The position numbers and the translations under genes were made by a program. DNA of 8,241 bases from Comamonadaceae bacterium (GTDB lineage Bacteria > Pseudomonadota > Gammaproteobacteria > Burkholderiales > Burkholderiaceae_C): assembly GCA_947451445.1 (NCBI GenBank), contig CANFZJ010000127.1, forward strand, positions 1 through 8,241. Reading direction: 5' to 3'. The notes beneath the pieces are model-generated. The model made no database searches and was not told the DNA's origin. It was given only the letters and a program-made list of their open reading frames with translations. Of the stretch, positions 5,374 to 8,241 are shown piece by piece (the stretch's first letter is position 1; each line of letters opens with the position of its first letter).

Positions 5374-6041
5374 TGTTAGGCTTTGATTTTTCTTTCTTTA
5401 ACGCGGACGTTATCTCCAAGTTTGTTGCCAAAGGCTTTTTCTTTAGCATCGAACTCACGGTCATCGCCACGTTGGGCGGCATCTTTTTCGGCACCTTGCT
5501 GGCATTGATGCGGTTGTCAGGCCGCAAACCGCTGATGACGCTGGCCACCATCTACGTCAATGGCATGCGTTCGGTGCCACTGGTGATGGTGATTTTGGGC
5601 TTCTTCCTGCTGGTGCCGTTCATGATTGGCCAGCCGATTGGGGCCGAGGCGTCTGCCATCATCACCTTCGTGGCATTTGAGGCGGCGTACTTCAGCGAAA
5701 TCATGCGTGCCGGTATCCAGTCCATTCCGCGTGGCCAAGTGTTTGCCGGACAGGCTGTAGGCATGACCTACGCGCAGAACATGCGCCTGGTGATTTTGCC
5801 GCAGGCTTTTCGCAACATGCTGCCGATTTTGCTGACCCAGACCATCATCCTGTTTCAGGACACCTCGCTGGTCTACGCCATCGGTGCCTACGACCTGCTC
5901 AAGGGCTTTGTGACGGCAGGCAAGATCTATGGTGCGACCGAAGAGTCGTACCTGCTGGCCGCCGTGGTTTATTTCGTGATTTGCTTCAGCCTTTCCTACA
6001 CGGTTAAAAAGCTGCAAGCCAAGATCGCCATCATTCGCTGA
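5373..6041 (+). CDS. gltK: Glutamate/aspartate ABC transporter, permease GltK
   Basis: A 222-residue inner-membrane permease that pairs with GltJ; E. coli GltK is about the same length. It shows the family features YVNGMRSVPLVMVILGFF at 61-78, AFEAAYFSEIMRAGIQSIPRG at 101-121 (its EAA-loop start), GMTYAQNMRLVILPQAFRNMLP at 130-151 and ILFQDTSLVYAI at 159-170. FQDTSLVY distinguishes GltK-type subunits from GltJ. About five membrane spans are expected. The ATG at 5373 overlaps the gltJ TGA by one base, and GGAGGT at 5362-5367 lies within the end of gltJ, so translational coupling of the two subunits is likely. That would support equal amounts of the two permeases. Confidence 0.94.
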   Translation: MLGFDFSFFNADVISKFVAKGFFFSIELTVIATLGGIFFGTLLALMRLSGRKPLMTLATIYVNGMRSVPLVMVILGFFLLVPFMIGQPIGAEASAIITFVAFEAAYFSEIMRAGIQSIPRGQVFAGQAVGMTYAQNMRLVILPQAFRNMLPILLTQTIILFQDTSLVYAIGAYDLLKGFVTAGKIYGATEESYLLAAVVYFVICFSLSYTVKKLQAKIAIIR

Positions 6042-6062
6042 TACAGAACCGTGGAGTTAAAA

Positions 6063-6800
6063 ATGATTGAAATCAAAGACGTTTCCAAGTGGTACGGCCC
6101 CGTGCAAGTGCTCAATAACTGCAATGTCAGCATCAAAAAGGGCGATGTGGTGGTGGTCTGCGGGCCTTCCGGCTCTGGCAAGTCCACGCTGATCAAAACC
6201 GTCAATGCGCTGGAGCCCTTTCAAAAGGGCGAGATCACCGTCAATGGCATTCCGCTGCACGACCCCAAGACCGATTTGCCCAAGCTGCGCTCCAAGGTCG
6301 GCATGGTGTTCCAGCATTTCGAGCTGTTCCCACACCTGTCGGTGACCGAAAACCTGACCATCGCCCAGATCAAGGTGCTGGGCCGCAGCGCCGACGAAGC
6401 CAAGACCCGTGGCCTGAAGATGCTGGACCGCGTGGGCCTGATGGCGCACAAAGACAAGTTCCCTGGCCAGCTCTCCGGTGGTCAGCAGCAGCGTGTGGCG
6501 ATTGCCCGTGCCCTGAGCATGGACCCCATGGTCATGCTGTTTGACGAACCCACTTCTGCGCTGGACCCTGAAATGGTCGGTGAAGTGCTGGACGTGATGG
6601 TCAGCCTGGCCAAAGAAGGCATGACCATGATGTGCGTGACCCACGAAATGGGCTTTGCCCGCAAGGTCGCCAGCCGCGTGATCTTTATCGACGTGGGCGG
6701 CAAAATTCTGGAAGACTGCTCCAAAGACGAGTTCTTCAGCCACCCGGAAAACCGCCAGCCGCGCACCAAAGAGTTTTTGAACAAAATCTTGCAGCACTGA
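6063..6800 (+). CDS. gltL: Glutamate/aspartate ABC transporter, ATP-binding protein
   Basis: A 245-residue ATPase that dimerises on the cytoplasmic side of GltJK and powers uptake. All nucleotide-binding motifs are intact: Walker A GPSGSGKST at 34-42, Q-loop glutamine at 84 in MVFQHFELFPHLS, signature LSGGQQQR at 137-144, Walker B VMLFDE at 157-162, D-loop SALD at 165-168 and the switch histidine at 194 in VTHEMGFAR. The sequence is very close to E. coli GltL (241 residues). I chose the ATG at 6063 because GGAG at 6053-6056 is ideally spaced and E. coli GltL starts at the equivalent MI. A GTG at 6051 in frame would add four residues but lacks a ribosome site. The gene follows gltK by 21 bp, and a terminator follows it. 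Confidence 0.95.
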   Translation: MIEIKDVSKWYGPVQVLNNCNVSIKKGDVVVVCGPSGSGKSTLIKTVNALEPFQKGEITVNGIPLHDPKTDLPKLRSKVGMVFQHFELFPHLSVTENLTIAQIKVLGRSADEAKTRGLKMLDRVGLMAHKDKFPGQLSGGQQQRVAIARALSMDPMVMLFDEPTSALDPEMVGEVLDVMVSLAKEGMTMMCVTHEMGFARKVASRVIFIDVGGKILEDCSKDEFFSHPENRQPRTKEFLNKILQH

Positions 6801-6816
6801 GCGACAAGCACCCACT

Positions 6817-6846
6817 ACAAAAAAGCACCTGCGGGTGCTTTTTTGT
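6817..6846 (+). terminator. Rho-independent terminator of gltIJKL
   Basis: GCACC (6825-6829) pairs with GGTGC (6834-6838) around a TGCG loop. The stem is extended by six A residues (6819-6824) pairing with six T residues (6839-6844), and by AC/GT outside them. The T-run follows the G+C stem directly. The position 16 bp after the gltL stop separates the transporter from pyrC. The A-run on the other side makes it potentially bidirectional. Confidence 0.92.
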
Positions 6847-6871
6847 TGGCCTTCCGTGCTTCTGGGAAAAT
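6843..6871 (+). promoter_or_regulatory. Candidate promoter of pyrC, possibly leaderless
   Basis: Only 31 bp separate the gltL terminator from the pyrC ATG, so any pyrC promoter must overlap the terminator end or lie in earlier DNA. GAAAAT at 6866-6871 (four of six to the -10 consensus) lies 17 bp after TTGTTG at 6843-6848 (three of six to -35). It ends six bases before the ATG at 6878, so the mRNA could start at or beside the start codon. No good Shine-Dalgarno is present. Confidence 0.3.
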
Positions 6872-6877
6872 CGGCCC

Positions 6878-7921
6878 ATGACCACCCAAACCCTCACCCT
6901 GACCCGCCCCGACGACTGGCACCTGCATGTGCGCGACGGCGACGCCCTGCGCACTGTGGTGCCGCACACCGCCGCCCAGTTTGGCCGCGCCATCATCATG
7001 CCGAACCTGCGCCCGCCGGTCACCAGCACCGCCCAGGCGCTATCGTATAAAGAGCGCATCATGGCCGCCGTACCTGCGGGTGTGGCCTTTGAGCCGCTGA
7101 TGACGCTGTACCTCACCGACAGCCTGCCCGCCGAGGAAATCGCCCGCGCCAAAGACGCAGGCGTGGTGGCCGCCAAGCTCTACCCCGCCGGTGCCACCAC
7201 CAACAGCGATGCAGGCGTGACCGACCTGCGCAAAATCTACAAAACGCTGGAAGCCATGCAGCGCGCCGACATGCTGCTGCTGGTGCACGGCGAAGTCACC
7301 AGCCCCGACATCGACCTGTTCGACCGTGAAGCCGTCTTCATCGACCAGCAACTGATCCCGCTGCGCCGCGACTTCCCCGAATTGAAGATCGTTTTTGAGC
7401 ACATCACCACGCTGGAGGCAGCGCAGTATGTGGCCGAGGCCGACCGCTTCACCGCCGCCACCATCACCGCCCACCACCTGCTGTACAACCGCAACGCCAT
7501 CTTCACCGGCGGTATCCGTCCGCACTACTACTGCCTGCCGGTGCTCAAGCGCGAAACCCACCGCCTGGCGCTGGTGCAAGCCGCCACCAGCGGCAGTGCC
7601 AAATTTTTCTTGGGCACCGACAGCGCGCCCCACCCCGCGCAGCTCAAAGAACACGCCAGCGGCTGCGCAGGCTGCTACACCGCCCACGCCGCGATCGAGA
7701 TGTACGCCGAAGCTTTTGACAATGCCGGGGCGTTGGACAAGTTGGAGGGTTTTGCCAGCTTCCACGGCCCCGACTTCTACAGCCTGCCGCGCAACCAGGG
7801 CACCATCACCCTGGCCCGCGAGAGCTGGACCCCGCCCGAGAGCTTTGCCTTTGGCGAGGCCGCATTGAAACCGCTGCGTTCGGGCGAAGCCCTGCCGTGG
7901 CGCTTGATCTCCACCCACTAA
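6878..7921 (+). CDS. pyrC: Dihydroorotase
   Basis: A 347-residue cytoplasmic zinc amidohydrolase that interconverts N-carbamoyl-L-aspartate and dihydroorotate, the third step of de novo pyrimidine synthesis. Length and sequence fit the class II type of E. coli PyrC (348 residues). The metal ligands are all visible: H15 and H17 in WHLHVRD, the carbamylated lysine K100 in AAKLYPAG, H137 in LVHGE, H175 in FEHITT and D248 in GTDSAPH. R19 and N43 are in place to hold the substrate carboxylate. The ATG at 6878 is chosen from the MTTQTLTLTRPDDWHLHVRDG start; the same frame is open upstream to 6632 inside gltL but without similarity. Codon third positions are more C/G-rich than in the glt genes. A NYN-domain gene starts 12 bp after the stop. 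Confidence 0.96.
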   Translation: MTTQTLTLTRPDDWHLHVRDGDALRTVVPHTAAQFGRAIIMPNLRPPVTSTAQALSYKERIMAAVPAGVAFEPLMTLYLTDSLPAEEIARAKDAGVVAAKLYPAGATTNSDAGVTDLRKIYKTLEAMQRADMLLLVHGEVTSPDIDLFDREAVFIDQQLIPLRRDFPELKIVFEHITTLEAAQYVAEADRFTAATITAHHLLYNRNAIFTGGIRPHYYCLPVLKRETHRLALVQAATSGSAKFFLGTDSAPHPAQLKEHASGCAGCYTAHAAIEMYAEAFDNAGALDKLEGFASFHGPDFYSLPRNQGTITLARESWTPPESFAFGEAALKPLRSGEALPWRLISTH

Positions 7922-7933
7922 AGAGCCCACCCC

Positions 7934-8241
7934 ATGCCCAACGCCTTTTCCCAGCCCGTTCCGGGCCCTGTCGCGCTGCTGATCGATGCCGACAACCTCT
8001 CCTCGCCCGAGGCCGTGGAAGAGGCCTTGCGCAAACTCACCGAGCTGGTCGGCCCGGTGGCCATCCGCCGCGCCTACGGCAGTGCCGACAACCTCAAGGG
8101 CCTGGCCACGGTGCTGCGGGACCTGGCCATCCGCCCCATCGTCAACGACCCCCTCAGCAAAAACACCACCGACATGCTGCTGGCCGTCGATGCGCTGGAC
8201 CTGTGGTACCAGTGCGCGCCCTCGGTCATGGCCCTGGGCAC
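7934..8241 (+). CDS. NYN-domain (PIN-like) protein, N-terminal part (partial)
   Basis: An open frame from ATG 7934 runs 102 codons to the window edge without a stop. The start of a NYN domain (LabA/DUF88 family, PIN-like nuclease fold) is visible: VALLIDADNLS at 13-23, IRRAYGSADNLKGL at 44-57, and the NDPLSKNTTDMLLAVDALDL stretch at 71-90. Asp18, Asp20 and Asp80 are likely metal-site acidic residues. Members are thought to be RNA-directed nucleases, but substrates of most are unknown, and many carry a C-terminal OST-HTH/LOTUS RNA-binding domain, which would lie outside the window here. The 12-bp gap after pyrC suggests co-transcription. The ATG is the only one just before the domain; no clear Shine-Dalgarno precedes it. 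Confidence 0.82.
   Translation, partial: MPNAFSQPVPGPVALLIDADNLSSPEAVEEALRKLTELVGPVAIRRAYGSADNLKGLATVLRDLAIRPIVNDPLSKNTTDMLLAVDALDLWYQCAPSVMALG

Noticed and set aside
6632..6877. Upstream extension of the pyrC frame into gltL
   Set aside because: It runs through gltL and its terminator; dihydroorotase similarity starts at the ATG at 6878.
7040..7930. Long open frame on the minus strand opposite pyrC
   Set aside because: A product of the high C/G third-position content of pyrC; the Val/Gly-rich translation has no recognisable domain.

Overview
The window is an ordinary-looking stretch of chromosome from a betaproteobacterium. The ATP synthase tail, the GltIJKL-type transporter, the 348-residue-class PyrC and the moderately high G+C suggest Burkholderiales, most likely the Comamonadaceae. 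The family-level placement is inference from protein resemblance, not from a marker gene. All genes that can be supported lie on the + strand. No mobile element, CRISPR array, rRNA or tRNA was seen.

Layout. (1) 1-726: the end of the atp operon, with the last 65 codons of atpD, complete atpC, and a strong intrinsic terminator. (2) 727-1959: a LysR-type regulator that resembles E. coli HypT (YjiE), then a 145-bp gap holding three consecutive inverted repeats. (3) 1960-3387: aspA, aspartate ammonia-lyase. (4) 3388-3668: a 281-bp AT-rich gap with three operator-like repeats, a candidate promoter, possible alternative RNA pairings and a doubtful 47-codon ORF. (5) 3669-6800: gltI, gltJ, gltK and gltL, a complete glutamate/aspartate ABC importer. 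A stem-loop follows gltI, gltJ and gltK overlap by one base, and a terminator follows gltL. (6) 6878-8241: pyrC (dihydroorotase) and, 12 bp later, the start of a NYN-domain protein cut by the window edge.

How the genes may work together. GltIJKL would bring aspartate and glutamate into the cell. AspA would convert aspartate to fumarate and ammonium, feeding the TCA cycle and nitrogen supply. The LysR-type regulator just upstream of aspA is a natural candidate to control this set, but its ligand cannot be read from sequence. atpDC and pyrC-NYN look like separate housekeeping units flanking the acidic amino acid module.

I did not find a clear undescribed system. The most useful leads are regulatory: the dyad array before aspA, the repeat cluster before gltI, a HypT-like regulator lacking two of the three redox-sensing methionines of HypT, and -10-like boxes placed so close to the lysR and pyrC starts that those mRNAs could be leaderless.
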